A stretch of DNA of 32,109 nucleotides from UBA93 sp964477205. Lineage in GTDB: Archaea > Micrarchaeota > Micrarchaeia > Norongarragalinales > Norongarragalinaceae. Where the stretch lies: contig CAYZDE010000007.1 in NCBI GenBank assembly GCA_964477205.1, forward strand, positions 1 to 32,109, read 5' to 3'. Shown here piece after piece: positions 6,783 to 15,188 of this stretch. The notes beneath the pieces were generated by a model. That model had not been told where the DNA came from. It saw nothing but the letters and a program-made list of their open reading frames with translations, and did no database searches. Every line of letters begins with the position of its first letter. Position 1 is the stretch's first letter. The translations under genes and the position numbers were made by a program.

Positions 6783-6836
6783 ACGCTTTGTTTTTATTTC
6801 TAAACTATTTAATACAAGAAGTAAGGGGTGTGTCTC

Positions 6837-8051
6837 TTGATTAATAATGTTAAAGCAATTGAAGTGTTCGACTCGCGGGGTAACCCGACCGTCGAGTGTG
6901 AATTAACCACGGATAAGGGGGGGTTCCGCGCCATTGTGCCTAGCGGTGCTTCCACGGGCGTTCACGAAGCCATCGAACTGCGTGACGGCGGCGCGCGTTT
7001 CCACGGCAAGGGAGTACTTACCGCCATAAAGAACGTGAATAATGTGCTCGCCCCCCTCGTCACAGGCAAGGTGCCTAAACAATCCCTTGACGCGCAGCTC
7101 CTAGCCGCGGACGGTTCAAATAATAAGGGCAAACTCGGTGCGAACGCCATTCTCTCCGTTAGCATGGCCATATCCCGCGCCGCTGCCGCAGAAAAAGGAG
7201 TTCCCCTTTACACTTACCTCTCCGAGTTGTCCGGCCGAAAGCCGGCGCTTCCAAAGCCCGCTTCGAACATAATTAACGGCGGTGCGCATGCAGGCAATGA
7301 GCTGAACATTCAAGAATACATGATAATCCCTACGAATGCAAAATCCTTCCGCGAGGGCGCGCGCATGGTATCCGAAACGTATCATCAACTCAAGGAAATA
7401 CTCAAGAAAAAGTACGGCCCGGGCGCTACGAATGTCGGTGACGAGGGTGGGTTTGCCCCGCAGTTGAAGGACGACCGAAAGCCGTTCGACCTCATAATGA
7501 AAGCAATCAACGAGCTCGGGTATTCAAGCGAACTCGCCTTAGGCATAGACGCGGCTGCAAGCAACTTTTACAAGAACGGGGTATACTCTTTGGACAAGGG
7601 GTATTCCGGCCCGGAACTCGCGGACTATTACCTGGACCTAGCCAAGACTTACAAGTTCGAGTTAATGGAAGACCCATTTGCCGAGGACGATTTTGACTCA
7701 TTCGCCTTGCTTAATTCCAAGTCCAAGTTTAAAGTAGTCGGCGACGACCTCACCGTCACGAATCCGAAGCGCATTCGCACTGCAATAGAGAAGAAGGCAT
7801 GCGACTGTCTCCTCGTCAAGGTGAATCAAATCGGCTCGATTACCGAGACATTAGAGGCGGTTAAGCTGGCACGCGACGCGGGTTGGGCGACGATGGTTTC
7901 ACATCGCTCCGGAGAAACCGAGGATGCTTTCCTTTCGGACTTCGCCGTTGGCATTGGTTCGGAATACATTAAACTCGGGGCCCCCTGCCGCGGCGAGCGG
8001 ACCGCTAAGTATAATCAACTACTGCGCTTAGAGGAGGAGTTGAAATCGTAG
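6837..8051 (+). CDS. eno: Enolase
   Basis: Converts 2-phosphoglycerate to phosphoenolpyruvate. 404 residues, full length. Motifs: EVFDSRGNPTVE, SGASTGVHEAIELRD, GANAILSVSMA, SNIINGGAHAGN, the catalytic glutamate in GDEGGFAP, Mg ligands in LGIDAAASNF, ELMEDPF and VVGDDLTVTNP, the catalytic lysine in LLVKVNQIG, and MVSHRSGETEDAFLSD. The start is set at TTG 6837 because AAGGGGTG sits seven to eight nt upstream and the family begins with a short strand (INNVKAIEVFDSRG); a GTG at 6828 would overlap that Shine-Dalgarno. The stop overlaps the gpmI GTG by one nt, coupling two consecutive glycolytic steps. Confidence 0.97.
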   Translation: MINNVKAIEVFDSRGNPTVECELTTDKGGFRAIVPSGASTGVHEAIELRDGGARFHGKGVLTAIKNVNNVLAPLVTGKVPKQSLDAQLLAADGSNNKGKLGANAILSVSMAISRAAAAEKGVPLYTYLSELSGRKPALPKPASNIINGGAHAGNELNIQEYMIIPTNAKSFREGARMVSETYHQLKEILKKKYGPGATNVGDEGGFAPQLKDDRKPFDLIMKAINELGYSSELALGIDAAASNFYKNGVYSLDKGYSGPELADYYLDLAKTYKFELMEDPFAEDDFDSFALLNSKSKFKVVGDDLTVTNPKRIRTAIEKKACDCLLVKVNQIGSITETLEAVKLARDAGWATMVSHRSGETEDAFLSDFAVGIGSEYIKLGAPCRGERTAKYNQLLRLEEELKS

Positions 8052-9577
8052 TGCCCCCAACCGTTAAGAAAAACGAGCCACATTCGAACGGAGTAGTCCT
8101 ACTAATCCGCGATGGTTGGGGTTATCGAAAGGGAACGGAAGACAATGCAATTGCACAAGCGAATACCCCAATAGCGGATGAACTTGATGCTAAGTACCCC
8201 CGCGCATTGCTTGACGCTTCCGGGCGCGCGGTAGGCTTGCCCCCCAATTATCAAGGAAATTCCGAGGTAGGGCACGCGACCATCGGGGCGGGCCGAATAA
8301 TCCCACAATCCCTGGTTCGAATCGACGACGCGATTGCCGCAGGCGGCTTCTATGATAATAAGACATTCAAAGCCGCGATATCACATTGCAAAGAGAACAA
8401 CGCGTCCTTGCACTTAATCGGGCTTCTTCAAATTGAAGGCGTCCACGCGCACGTTCGCCACTTGAACGCGCTTTTGGATTTATGCGCGCGCGAAGATTTT
8501 CACGATGTCTTGATTCACGCGTTCACGGACGGGCGCGATTCTCCGGTCACTTCCAGCGTCGAGAGGGTGAGCGAACTCGAAGCAAAACTCTCTAAAATAG
8601 GATTTGGAAAAGTAGCGTCTTTATGCGGCCGTTATTACGCAATGGATAGGGATACCCGTTGGGAGCGCACCCAACTGGCGTTCGATTGCATTGCGCTCGG
8701 TAACGCGCCAGAATTTACTTCTCCTACTGCTTGTTTGCTTGACAAGCACAAGGCGGGGGAAACGGATGAGTTTGTGAAGCCCGCGAAAGCGCAAGGCTAT
8801 TTTGGATTTGCCGCAGGCGACGCCGCCATATTCTTTAATTACCGCACGGACCGGCCGCAACAATTAACCCATGCGATTACCGACGTTTCGTTCGAGCACT
8901 TCAAGCGCGGGGGTTTTCACGCTCCGTTCATGGTCACTATGACTTCGTATTATGACGGCGCGAACGCTAGCGTCGCGTTTCCGAGCGAGGCTCCTTCGGG
9001 AACCCTTGGTGAAGCCGTGAGTAAAGCGGGCTTGAAGCAATTACGAATAGCGGAAACCGAAAAGTACGCGCACGTGACTTTCTTTTTGAATGGCCAGCGC
9101 CGCGAGCCGTTCGCAAGAGAAGACCGAATACTCGTGCCTTCCCCTAAATGCGCTACTTACGATTTGCAACCGGAGATGAGTGCGGGAGAGGTAACCGAAA
9201 AGCTCGTTAACGCGATTGCATCAAAAGAGCATTCTTTAATCGTGGTTAACCTTGCCAACTGCGACATGGTCGGGCACACGGGAATTATCAAGGCAATAAA
9301 TAAGGCAATTGAAATTGTGGACGAGTGCACGGGGGTAATCAAGAGTGCTTGCCTTGAATTCGGTTACGATCTCTTAGTTTTCGCGGACCACGGGAATGCC
9401 GAAGACCAAACCAGGGATTGGCGCACTAGCCATACGACTAATCCGGTTCCGGTTTACCTGGTTTCAAGCAGGAGCCGCTCTTTGCGTGACGGGGGATTGA
9501 AGGATATTGCCCCGACGGCCCTTCGATTGCTCGGCTTGCCCGCTCCAAAGGAAATGACGGGTTCCAGCTTGTTCTAA
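8051..9577 (+). CDS. gpmI: 2,3-bisphosphoglycerate-independent phosphoglycerate mutase, bacterial type
   Basis: Alkaline-phosphatase-superfamily enzyme that interconverts 3- and 2-phosphoglycerate. 508 residues, the length of bacterial GpmI rather than the ~400-residue archaeal ApgM. Seen: DGWG with metal ligand D21, nucleophile S71 in QGNSEVGHATIGAG, IGLLQIEGVHAHVRHL, FTDGRDSPVTS, GRYYAMDRDTRW, NYRTDRPQQL, ANCDMVGHTG and FADHGNAED. All metal-site motifs are intact. GTG start one nt into the eno stop. Together with enolase it covers lower glycolysis or gluconeogenesis. Probable bacterial acquisition, judged from length and motifs only. A short T-run follows the stop (9584-9590). Confidence 0.95.
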   Translation: MPPTVKKNEPHSNGVVLLIRDGWGYRKGTEDNAIAQANTPIADELDAKYPRALLDASGRAVGLPPNYQGNSEVGHATIGAGRIIPQSLVRIDDAIAAGGFYDNKTFKAAISHCKENNASLHLIGLLQIEGVHAHVRHLNALLDLCAREDFHDVLIHAFTDGRDSPVTSSVERVSELEAKLSKIGFGKVASLCGRYYAMDRDTRWERTQLAFDCIALGNAPEFTSPTACLLDKHKAGETDEFVKPAKAQGYFGFAAGDAAIFFNYRTDRPQQLTHAITDVSFEHFKRGGFHAPFMVTMTSYYDGANASVAFPSEAPSGTLGEAVSKAGLKQLRIAETEKYAHVTFFLNGQRREPFAREDRILVPSPKCATYDLQPEMSAGEVTEKLVNAIASKEHSLIVVNLANCDMVGHTGIIKAINKAIEIVDECTGVIKSACLEFGYDLLVFADHGNAEDQTRDWRTSHTTNPVPVYLVSSRSRSLRDGGLKDIAPTALRLLGLPAPKEMTGSSLF

Positions 9578-9616
9578 ACCCAAGCTTTTTTATTGCGTTT
9601 TTATATAATTCAATTA

Positions 9617-9952
9617 ATGACCAACCAAAATAAGTCGAAATGTGTTTGCCAGAGGTGCAGGCACGCTTTCGTGAGCACCTCCACGGCATTAACCGAGTGC
9701 CCCCGTTGCCATTCCTCTAACGTAATTTGCAAGGCATTAACCCCGGGTGAGGCAGCGGCAACCGAAGCCGCGCAGTCACACAAGGAGTCCTTGACCACGG
9801 GAAAGCAATCGTGGAGGGATTTTCATTCCTCGGGCACGAGTCAAAAGTGCCCGAAGTGCGGGTCCACGCGCTTTAAACTTGATTACAAACATAAGGAGCG
9901 AATTTGCATTAATTGCGGTGAGTTATTGCCTTTACCGCGTAGAGGGGCTTGA
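9617..9952 (+). CDS. Protein with two zinc ribbons, unknown function
   Basis: A 111-residue hypothetical with four zinc knuckles forming two ribbons. The first uses CVCQRC and CPRC (C11, C14, C28, C31 from MTNQ); the second uses CPKCG and CINCG near the C-terminus, separated by KLDYKHKERI. The linker is Ala/Glu/Ser-rich and probably flexible. Such ribbons bind nucleic acid or protein; no specific family is recognised. An ATG at 9617 fits better than the upstream TTG frame, which runs into the TATA-like TTTTTATATAATT. A small membrane protein gene follows after two nt. Confidence 0.75.
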   Translation: MTNQNKSKCVCQRCRHAFVSTSTALTECPRCHSSNVICKALTPGEAAATEAAQSHKESLTTGKQSWRDFHSSGTSQKCPKCGSTRFKLDYKHKERICINCGELLPLPRRGA

Positions 9953-9954
9953 TT

Positions 9955-10122
9955 TTGTTTCATGAAGTTCTGAAGTTTTTTGACAGTATCTTCATAGTGT
10001 TTTTATCCTTATTTTATACGTTAATGGAGCTCTTTTTTGGCCCGGGCTCTTTTTCGGCGTTGAACGAGGAATACGTTTGGGTAATCGTTTTAGTATTATT
10101 GGCCGTCTTTTTCTTAATCTAG
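9955..10122 (+). CDS. Small two-helix membrane protein, unknown function
   Basis: 55 residues from a TTG start, beginning MFHEVLKFFDSIFIVFLSLF. Two TM segments are clear, about residues 8-28 and 42-55 (VWVIVLVLLAVFFLI), with a short EL-FFGPGSFSALNEEY loop. GAGGGGC lies eight nt upstream as a Shine-Dalgarno, and the gene begins two nt after the zinc-ribbon stop, so the two are likely cotranscribed. It ends in CTAG shared with the stop of the opposite small gene, the same convergent arrangement seen at confirmed gene pairs here. No family recognised. Confidence 0.6.
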   Translation: MFHEVLKFFDSIFIVFLSLFYTLMELFFGPGSFSALNEEYVWVIVLVLLAVFFLI

Positions 10123-10196
10123 CCCAGGCACGAGAAAGCCAGGAATGCAACCATCAATAGTATGAGGATTTTAAGTGTCATGTCTTCTTTGCGCAT
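10119..10196 (-). CDS. 25-residue single-helix membrane peptide
   Basis: ATG to TAG encodes MRKEDMTLKILILLMVAFLA followed by FSCLG. A charged N-terminus precedes one hydrophobic helix, and a Cys near the end (FSCLG) recalls a lipobox, though too close to the C-terminus to be one. A box GGCTATAAACCC lies about 24 nt upstream, ideal for a leaderless start, and the stop sits in a CTAG shared with the convergent 55-residue gene. Very short, so coding status is tentative. Confidence 0.45.
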   Translation of the reverse strand: MRKEDMTLKILILLMVAFLAFSCLG

Positions 10197-10277
10197 TTAA
10201 CCACTCGTTTTGGGTTTATAGCCAGCCAAAGCTTTTATTCGTTTACCTTTTTTCTTTGTTAATAGGTGAATTATAAA

Positions 10278-10451
10278 ATGGTTTCCGTGGATGAAGACAA
10301 GTGCATTGGATGCGGCCACTGTGCTCAATTGTGCCCTAATACCTTCGAGCTTGAGGAAGGCAAGGTTCGAGTAAAGAATGAGCAAGGTGAGCCTGCAGAG
10401 AAAATCCAACAGGCCGCTGCGGAGTGCCCGGTCAACGCAATAACAATTTAA
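10278..10451 (+). CDS. Single-cluster [4Fe-4S] ferredoxin
   Basis: A 57-residue ferredoxin with CIGCGHCAQLCP near the N-terminus and ECPVNAI near the C-terminus. The arrangement (three Cys plus a fourth distant CP) matches Pyrococcus/Thermotoga-type one-cluster ferredoxins; the extra Cys in QLCP probably corresponds to the disulfide Cys of those proteins. Cytoplasmic electron carrier. ATG at 10278 is preferred because AGGTGA precedes it by about nine nt; a GTG four codons upstream overlaps that site. The stop shares TTAA with the convergent gene. Electron partner unknown. Confidence 0.9.
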   Translation: MVSVDEDKCIGCGHCAQLCPNTFELEEGKVRVKNEQGEPAEKIQQAAAECPVNAITI

Positions 10452-11005
10452 GCGGTTTTCAACGCGTTCAAGAGAGAGCGGCCCTTACTTCCGTGAATAA
10501 CCGCTATTGCGCGTTCCTTATCCACGGCTAATTCGCCATTAGCAAAATCCACGTTCCTTATTGCACGCTTAATTTTCTCTTCATTCAACTTGCCCTTAAC
10601 TAGTGCGTTGAACGCGCGCTCCTTGAACATTCGTTCTGTTTGAGAGCGTCTTACCGCCGTTAATAAGAACACGGGGGTTCGACGAAGCGCCGTTTGTACC
10701 CCTAATTCTTTTGTTAGTTGCCCGCGAACCAATTCCGCTTTTTTCTCTAACTCTTCCTCTTTAATCAATACTTCCAAACTGCCGGTGGCGATGGCTCGGC
10801 TGCTGCGTGCCTCCCTCGCCCGCCCTTTTTCAAAATTGCGCGCTACCTCTAATTCTTTTTCGGTGCTGCCGGAACGCAACCGTTTCTGCTCTTCCTCAAG
10901 CTCTAACAATACCGCCCGCCTCAAAGTCATTTCCTCTTCAACTTCGCTTAAACGCGCGCGTTCAACGAATTCTTCTTCATATACCTGCCTTCTCCCCGGT
11001 TTCAT
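10448..11005 (-). CDS. Uncharacterised coiled-coil protein
   Basis: Not recognised. 185 residues, beginning MKPGRRQVYEEEF, with a long charged helical region (residues ~10-105, repeated Glu/Arg/Leu patterns such as EEEMTLRRAVLLELEEEQKR), then a more globular C-terminus containing RRTPVFLLTAVRRSQ and NGELAVDKERAIAVIHG. The frame is open much further upstream, but there it lies opposite the dephospho-CoA kinase gene. ATG at 11005 is chosen because the AAAATTAAAAA box lies ~28 nt upstream; ATG at 11059 would add 18 residues. Coding status is supported by composition and by the shared TTAA stop overlap with ferredoxin. Confidence 0.7.
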   Translation of the reverse strand: MKPGRRQVYEEEFVERARLSEVEEEMTLRRAVLLELEEEQKRLRSGSTEKELEVARNFEKGRAREARSSRAIATGSLEVLIKEEELEKKAELVRGQLTKELGVQTALRRTPVFLLTAVRRSQTERMFKERAFNALVKGKLNEEKIKRAIRNVDFANGELAVDKERAIAVIHGSKGRSLLNALKTA

Positions 11006-11057
11006 GATTAATACTTCTTCCCGCTTGTTTTTTAATTTTGGGTGTGAAACTACTTGC

Positions 11058-11534
11058 ATGCCTTTTACCTTCAACAAAGACTTGCGTTTGCCCGTTGAAC
11101 TCCGCGAGGAATTAAGAAAGCCGTTTGGCCCGCAAGGCGAGCTCTCCGAGCGCCCCGCATTTCTAATATGCGTCGGCGACGCGACCTCGCGAAAGCTAGC
11201 GCGTTTCAAGCCGGAAGTAAGCGTATTCGACGAGAAAATAAAACGCAAGCCCACGAAGCCGTTAACCACGAAACCAAATTTTACTGCCCATAACCCACAC
11301 GGAACAATTACCATTGAGGCAGTGAACGCACTGCGAACGGCCATCCAGAACGAGCCGTCAACACTACTCATCAATGGAGAAGAAGATTTACTTGCTTTAC
11401 CCGCAATACTACTCGCCCCACTCGGTGCAATCGTTGCTTACGGGCAGCCGAACGAAGGCTTGGTTTTAGTTGAAGTAACCGAAGAGAAGAAAAAAGAAGT
11501 GGAAGCATTGCTCAAGCGATTTTCCTTCGCTTGA
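11058..11534 (+). CDS. GTP-dependent dephospho-CoA kinase (DUF359 family)
   Basis: The archaeal enzyme for the last step of CoA synthesis, unrelated to bacterial CoaE. 158 residues. The family pattern is clear: LPVELREELRKPFG, the nucleotide-binding ICVGDATSRKLARF, KPEVSVFDEKIKRKP, NPHGTITIEAVNAL, INGEEDLLALPAILLAPLGA and the end AYGQPNEGLVLVEVTEEKKK. ATG at 11058 lies about 25 nt downstream of the TTTTTTAATTTT box, suggesting a leaderless message; this box is symmetrical and may also serve the divergent coiled-coil gene. The 3' end overlaps the convergent next gene by 23 nt. Confidence 0.93.
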   Translation: MPFTFNKDLRLPVELREELRKPFGPQGELSERPAFLICVGDATSRKLARFKPEVSVFDEKIKRKPTKPLTTKPNFTAHNPHGTITIEAVNALRTAIQNEPSTLLINGEEDLLALPAILLAPLGAIVAYGQPNEGLVLVEVTEEKKKEVEALLKRFSFA

Positions 11535-11982
11535 CGCGCCAAGTCTCTACGACCGAGGACCATTCCCTGCCTATGTGCTGGAAGGCGGAGCCGAAGCGGT
11601 TACTCGCTTTCAATACCATTCGGTGGCGCTTGTCCCGTGAATCCGCGCCCGTCGGGTTCCTGCGCTCGCGAGCGAGCATGCCGACGCGCACCAGCTTAGG
11701 AATCACGAGGTTTCTCAGAGTTGAATTCGCCACGCCTTCCTTTTGCATCCACGCCGCCAAGTCGTCCCCATCCGCTTCCTCGCGCCCGCTAATGAATTGC
11801 ATTAGCTTCAAAGCGACTTCGTACTGCGTGGCTTGATATTCCGGAGGAAAAATGAGTTTCAAGAAGTCCTCGAGCTCCCACCGTGCTGTGAGTGCCATCG
11901 GCAATTGGCCGTACTCGAACAATAAACTCTTCTTCGCAGGTATTCCCCGCGACGCGGGTGATTCTCCGGGCTTTGCTGGCAT
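11512..11982 (-). CDS. Putative winged-helix protein, unknown function
   Basis: 156 residues. Residues ~29-120 read as a helix-turn-helix-type fold: LTARWELEDFLKLIFPPEYQ, ISGREEADGDDLAAWMQKEG, VANSTLRNLVIPKLVRVGML, then a basic wing ARERRNPTGADSRDKRHRMV. The C-terminus is basic (WRVKRRKIA). Resembles small archaeal MarR-like DNA- or RNA-binding proteins, but no family is certain. ATG 11982 lies about 26 nt after GGTAATTAATCC, consistent with a leaderless start. Its 3' end overlaps the dephospho-CoA kinase gene by 23 nt on the opposite strand. Confidence 0.65.
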   Translation of the reverse strand: MPAKPGESPASRGIPAKKSLLFEYGQLPMALTARWELEDFLKLIFPPEYQATQYEVALKLMQFISGREEADGDDLAAWMQKEGVANSTLRNLVIPKLVRVGMLARERRNPTGADSRDKRHRMVLKASNRFGSAFQHIGREWSSVVETWRVKRRKIA

Positions 11983-12029
11983 GGACTAATAAAACAATGA
12001 GGATTAATTACCGTTACGGTGTAACGGGG

Positions 12030-13688
12030 TTATTCTACGAACTCGCCTTTGTCTTTGAGCTCGCGGTCCTTCACACTCCCGCGCTTGTTGAGCTTGAGGC
12101 GCTTGGTTTCAAGGTCGCGGCGGTAACTCAAATCGAATTTTTTAAGCAGCAACCGCACGCCCTCGCCTTTGTTGTAAATTCCCTTAACAAAGCCGTGCTT
12201 CGCCGGCTCGCCGTCCATTACGAGCAGGCGGTCCACGGTGTTCAACAAGAATTCCAGGTCGTGGTCGACCACGAGAACGGCGCAGCCAGTGGACGCCTTC
12301 TCTCGCAATAATTTTGAGAGGACGATGCGGCCGTTCACGTCCATCATGTTCGTCGGCTCGTCGAGAATGAACAAGTCCTTGTCCGTAGGCGTTAAGCAGC
12401 GGAACACTTGCAGTTTTTGTAATTCGCCGCCGCTCAAGCTCGCGACCGGGTAATACTCCAGTCTCTGCAAGTTCATTTGGCGAATGAATGAGTCGTCGAA
12501 CGGGTTCTTCTTCTCCAAGTATGCGGCAACCAAGTCGGTTCCGCGCTCCAGTATTTGTGTTTTCATGGATGTGTTATCGTGCGATTCGTGAATGTCATTA
12601 CAGTAAGTGCTCTTGCCTATTCCGTTCGGCCCGGCAACGCCTACTACCTCGCCTTTTCTTAATTCAACAGGCTCTTTTGCCTCCATTGTGAACGGGCCGC
12701 GCTTTAATGAAGCCGCGGGAATTAGAAACGCTTTCTCATGCGCTTCTTCCTTCAAGTAACTCTTGTACTTAACGGCATTCTTTCTGAAACGCACGTTTTC
12801 CGGGGCGATGAAGCCTTCAAGGAACATGTTTATCCCGCGGTCGGTTGCATACGATTGAGACGCGATTCCGTAAGCGCTGGACCGGCCGTATAATATGTAG
12901 GCTTGTTCGCACAAGTAAGACAATAGCGAGATGTCGTGGTCCACTACGAGAACGCTCTTCTCCGCGAACTCTCGCTTCAAGTAATCAACCAAGCGAATTC
13001 GATAAACATAGTCAAGGAAAGCGAACGGCTCGTCGAGCACGTAAACTTCCCTCTCTTTGCATAGCGCCGCAGTGAGTACTACTTTTTGCAGTTCGCCCCC
13101 GCTTAATTCGCACAAGCGCCGCTCCCAAACCGCACCTAAATCAAAAACGCGCTTTAATTTGTTCAAACGTCCGGCTTCGTCACTTGCCTCTAGGGATTCG
13201 CCAACGCGTGATTTTATTCCCCGCGCGTTCAATTCCTGCGGCTTCACGCTCAACGATTTTTCACTCTTGTAATACTCTTTTATTTCAACTGTCGGCGTCT
13301 CTTGCGGCTTTAATTCACTCGCCAACAACTTCACGTTTGTGCTCTTCCCGCACCCGTTTTCGCCTATTACCGCTATGACTCCTTTGCGGGGGAGGGCCAG
13401 CCCGTACAGCTTGAATGCATTGTCCCCGTAAGAGTAAACGAGCTTGTCTTCAACGGGCGCGGCGAGGTTGATTACGTCGATTGCGTGAAACGGGCATTTT
13501 TTAATGCAAATCCCGCAACCCGTGCACAAATCCTCATCGATTTTTGCGGTTCGCTTGCCTTCGGCGTCGTCTTCCGGGATGATTATGCATTCCTTGCGCA
13601 TCTTGTTTACCGGGCAGTTCGAAACACATTCCTGTTTGCACTGAAGCGGGTTGCATATTTTTCCGTCCACTATTGCGATTCTAGTCAT
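12030..13688 (-). CDS. abce1: Ribosome-recycling ATPase ABCE1 (RNase L inhibitor homologue)
   Basis: Twin-ATPase that splits ribosomes after termination. 552 residues. The Fe-S domain uses C12, C17, C21, C25 and C55, C58, C61, C65 (CTGCGICIKKCP). NBD1 has Walker A GENGCGKS (109-116), signature LSGGE (195-199) and Walker B VYVLDEP; NBD2 has GPNGIGKS (353-360), LSGGE (418-422) and LFILDEPTN. Slightly shorter than the ~590-residue family norm, the missing part seeming to lie in the hinge and NBD2. Conserved H-switches follow both Walker B motifs (VVDHD). Its ATG overlaps the upstream methyltransferase stop by four nt. Confidence 0.96.
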   Translation of the reverse strand: MTRIAIVDGKICNPLQCKQECVSNCPVNKMRKECIIIPEDDAEGKRTAKIDEDLCTGCGICIKKCPFHAIDVINLAAPVEDKLVYSYGDNAFKLYGLALPRKGVIAVIGENGCGKSTNVKLLASELKPQETPTVEIKEYYKSEKSLSVKPQELNARGIKSRVGESLEASDEAGRLNKLKRVFDLGAVWERRLCELSGGELQKVVLTAALCKEREVYVLDEPFAFLDYVYRIRLVDYLKREFAEKSVLVVDHDISLLSYLCEQAYILYGRSSAYGIASQSYATDRGINMFLEGFIAPENVRFRKNAVKYKSYLKEEAHEKAFLIPAASLKRGPFTMEAKEPVELRKGEVVGVAGPNGIGKSTYCNDIHESHDNTSMKTQILERGTDLVAAYLEKKNPFDDSFIRQMNLQRLEYYPVASLSGGELQKLQVFRCLTPTDKDLFILDEPTNMMDVNGRIVLSKLLREKASTGCAVLVVDHDLEFLLNTVDRLLVMDGEPAKHGFVKGIYNKGEGVRLLLKKFDLSYRRDLETKRLKLNKRGSVKDRELKDKGEFVE

Positions 13689-14197
13689 TTAATCGGCTTC
13701 AGTAATACTACATGATTGGCGCTTCGTTCAAGAATTTTGTATCCAATCATTTTTAATTTTTTATCGTTCGCGATTATATCCTCTCGCGTGTAATGAATGG
13801 TAAGCCCGCCGGGGTTTAACGCTTTAAATATCGAGTCGTGGATTTCGTTGGCCTCTCTTATCGCGGATTCATGCATCTTTTTCATTAAGGCGTCGTTCAA
13901 GACTCGCGCAAACCCAGCGTTCGTTATGCTTTTTGACCGTAGCCCTTCGAAGGACAGCATTTCATTGCTGAAAATCAAGTCGAATTTTTTTCCCGGCAAA
14001 GCGTCACTTATTCGCCTTGCGTTTCCCCGTATAACGGATTTATCAATTGGATTTTTGTCCAGTGCAGTTGCATTGCCGAATTCAATTACGCCGAAACCGT
14101 GTTGGGCGCCTATTTCCAAAACCGACTTTTTACTATGTAATTTTGCATGCTTTTCAATTAGTGATGAAACTTCCTTGTAAGGCAAAATCGCTTTCAT
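13685..14197 (-). CDS. Class I SAM-dependent methyltransferase-like protein
   Basis: 170 residues with a Rossmann methyltransferase core: motif I VLEIGAQHGFGVIEFG, acidic residue at the end of strand 2 (ATALDKNP), FDLIFSNEMLSFEG as motif IV region, and ALNPGGLTIHYTRED as the post-motif strand. Glycine spacing in motif I (GAQHGFG) is slightly looser than GxGxG, so binding of SAM is likely but not certain. Substrate unknown. The stop overlaps the ABCE1 start by four nt, so it is translated together with a ribosome-recycling factor; a translation-related substrate is a guess. Confidence 0.7.
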   Translation of the reverse strand: MKAILPYKEVSSLIEKHAKLHSKKSVLEIGAQHGFGVIEFGNATALDKNPIDKSVIRGNARRISDALPGKKFDLIFSNEMLSFEGLRSKSITNAGFARVLNDALMKKMHESAIREANEIHDSIFKALNPGGLTIHYTREDIIANDKKLKMIGYKILERSANHVVLLKPIK

Positions 14198-14213
14198 GAT
14201 GTATTATTGGTGA

Positions 14214-15188
14214 TTAAACCATTTTAATGTCTTCGAAACGCACCCCGAAGCCGCGCGTGTAAACCCCCGGCTCGATGGTGAACGCCATTCCCTTTCGCAG
14301 CCGCGTTTCCTCCAAAGTCAAACCCTCGTGCACGTCCAATCCGATATGATGCCCTAAGCCCAAGCCCTCTTCCCTGAAAGAAGTTTTCGCGAAGCCGTGC
14401 TCCTTCAATACTGCCAGCGCCGCGTTTGCAAGCACCGAGCCCTTAACTCCGGGCTTAGCCGCCAGTTCCGCAGCGCGTTTTGACTCCTTAACCGCGTTTA
14501 CGGCAGAGTGTTTCACTTCATCGCTTCCTTCGTAATGCGTGTGCGAGTAATCGCCGTGGTATCTCTTCCAAGTGGCGCCCACGTCGAACAGTACGAGGTC
14601 ACCGCGTTGTATGCGTTTGTTCGACGGGGTGCCGTGCGGGTCGCGTGCTTCCTCGTTCACCAGCACTATCGGCTCGAAAGAATTCAACGCGGTGCCTTGC
14701 CCGCGCGCCTTTAATTCCAGTTCGCCGGCTAGCAAGTTACCCGTTTTTCCAATGATGCCTTCATTCAACACTTCGCGAACGCACTTTTTTGTTATGGATT
14801 GAGCGCGCTTCAGCAACTTTAATTCATTAGCGTCCTTTACCATGCGCTGTGTTTGCATCACGCGCGAATAAGGCTCAAGTTTTACTCTCAGGTGCTGGGC
14901 TATCGCAGAGAACGCTAGGCCGGATTTTTCATCGAAAGCGAGTTTTTTGACCTTGTGTTCCTTAATGAATTTTGGCAACTGCCTCTTAGTGAACGACTTT
15001 GCCTTGCCCCAGGTCGTGCCGTCGACTTCGCGTGGTGCGAACGAGTATGCCTCATCGCGCGTAACGAGTATCGCGCAGGCGCCCTCGCATCCAAAGTAAT
15101 AGTACGCATTGGCATCGAATCCGAACGCTGAGCCGATTAACAAGGCGTCCGCGCGCAGCCCTTTTTGTAATTTGCAGAGTCGGTTCAT
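14214..15188 (-). CDS. Xaa-Pro aminopeptidase/dipeptidase (M24 family)
   Basis: 324-residue pita-bread metallopeptidase removing N-terminal residues before proline. N-terminal creatinase-like domain at about 1-110; the M24 catalytic part follows. The five metal ligands are visible: the two aspartates in LVLFDVGATWKRYHGDYSHTH, His in GLGHHIGLDVHEG, Glu in FTIEPGVY, and Glu in GVRFEDIKMV near the end. ATG overlaps the stop of the upstream M42 peptidase by four nt, so two peptidases with different specificity are coupled. Aminopeptidase versus dipeptidase is not decidable here. Confidence 0.92.
   Translation of the reverse strand: MNRLCKLQKGLRADALLIGSAFGFDANAYYYFGCEGACAILVTRDEAYSFAPREVDGTTWGKAKSFTKRQLPKFIKEHKVKKLAFDEKSGLAFSAIAQHLRVKLEPYSRVMQTQRMVKDANELKLLKRAQSITKKCVREVLNEGIIGKTGNLLAGELELKARGQGTALNSFEPIVLVNEEARDPHGTPSNKRIQRGDLVLFDVGATWKRYHGDYSHTHYEGSDEVKHSAVNAVKESKRAAELAAKPGVKGSVLANAALAVLKEHGFAKTSFREEGLGLGHHIGLDVHEGLTLEETRLRKGMAFTIEPGVYTRGFGVRFEDIKMV

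Noticed and set aside
10785..11057. N-terminal extension of dephospho-CoA kinase
   Set aside because: Antisense to the coiled-coil gene and not part of the DUF359 family; the family start matches ATG 11058.
11060..11374. Upstream extension of the coiled-coil gene
   Set aside because: It lies antisense to the well-supported dephospho-CoA kinase gene and its residues show no pattern; ATG 11005 chosen instead.
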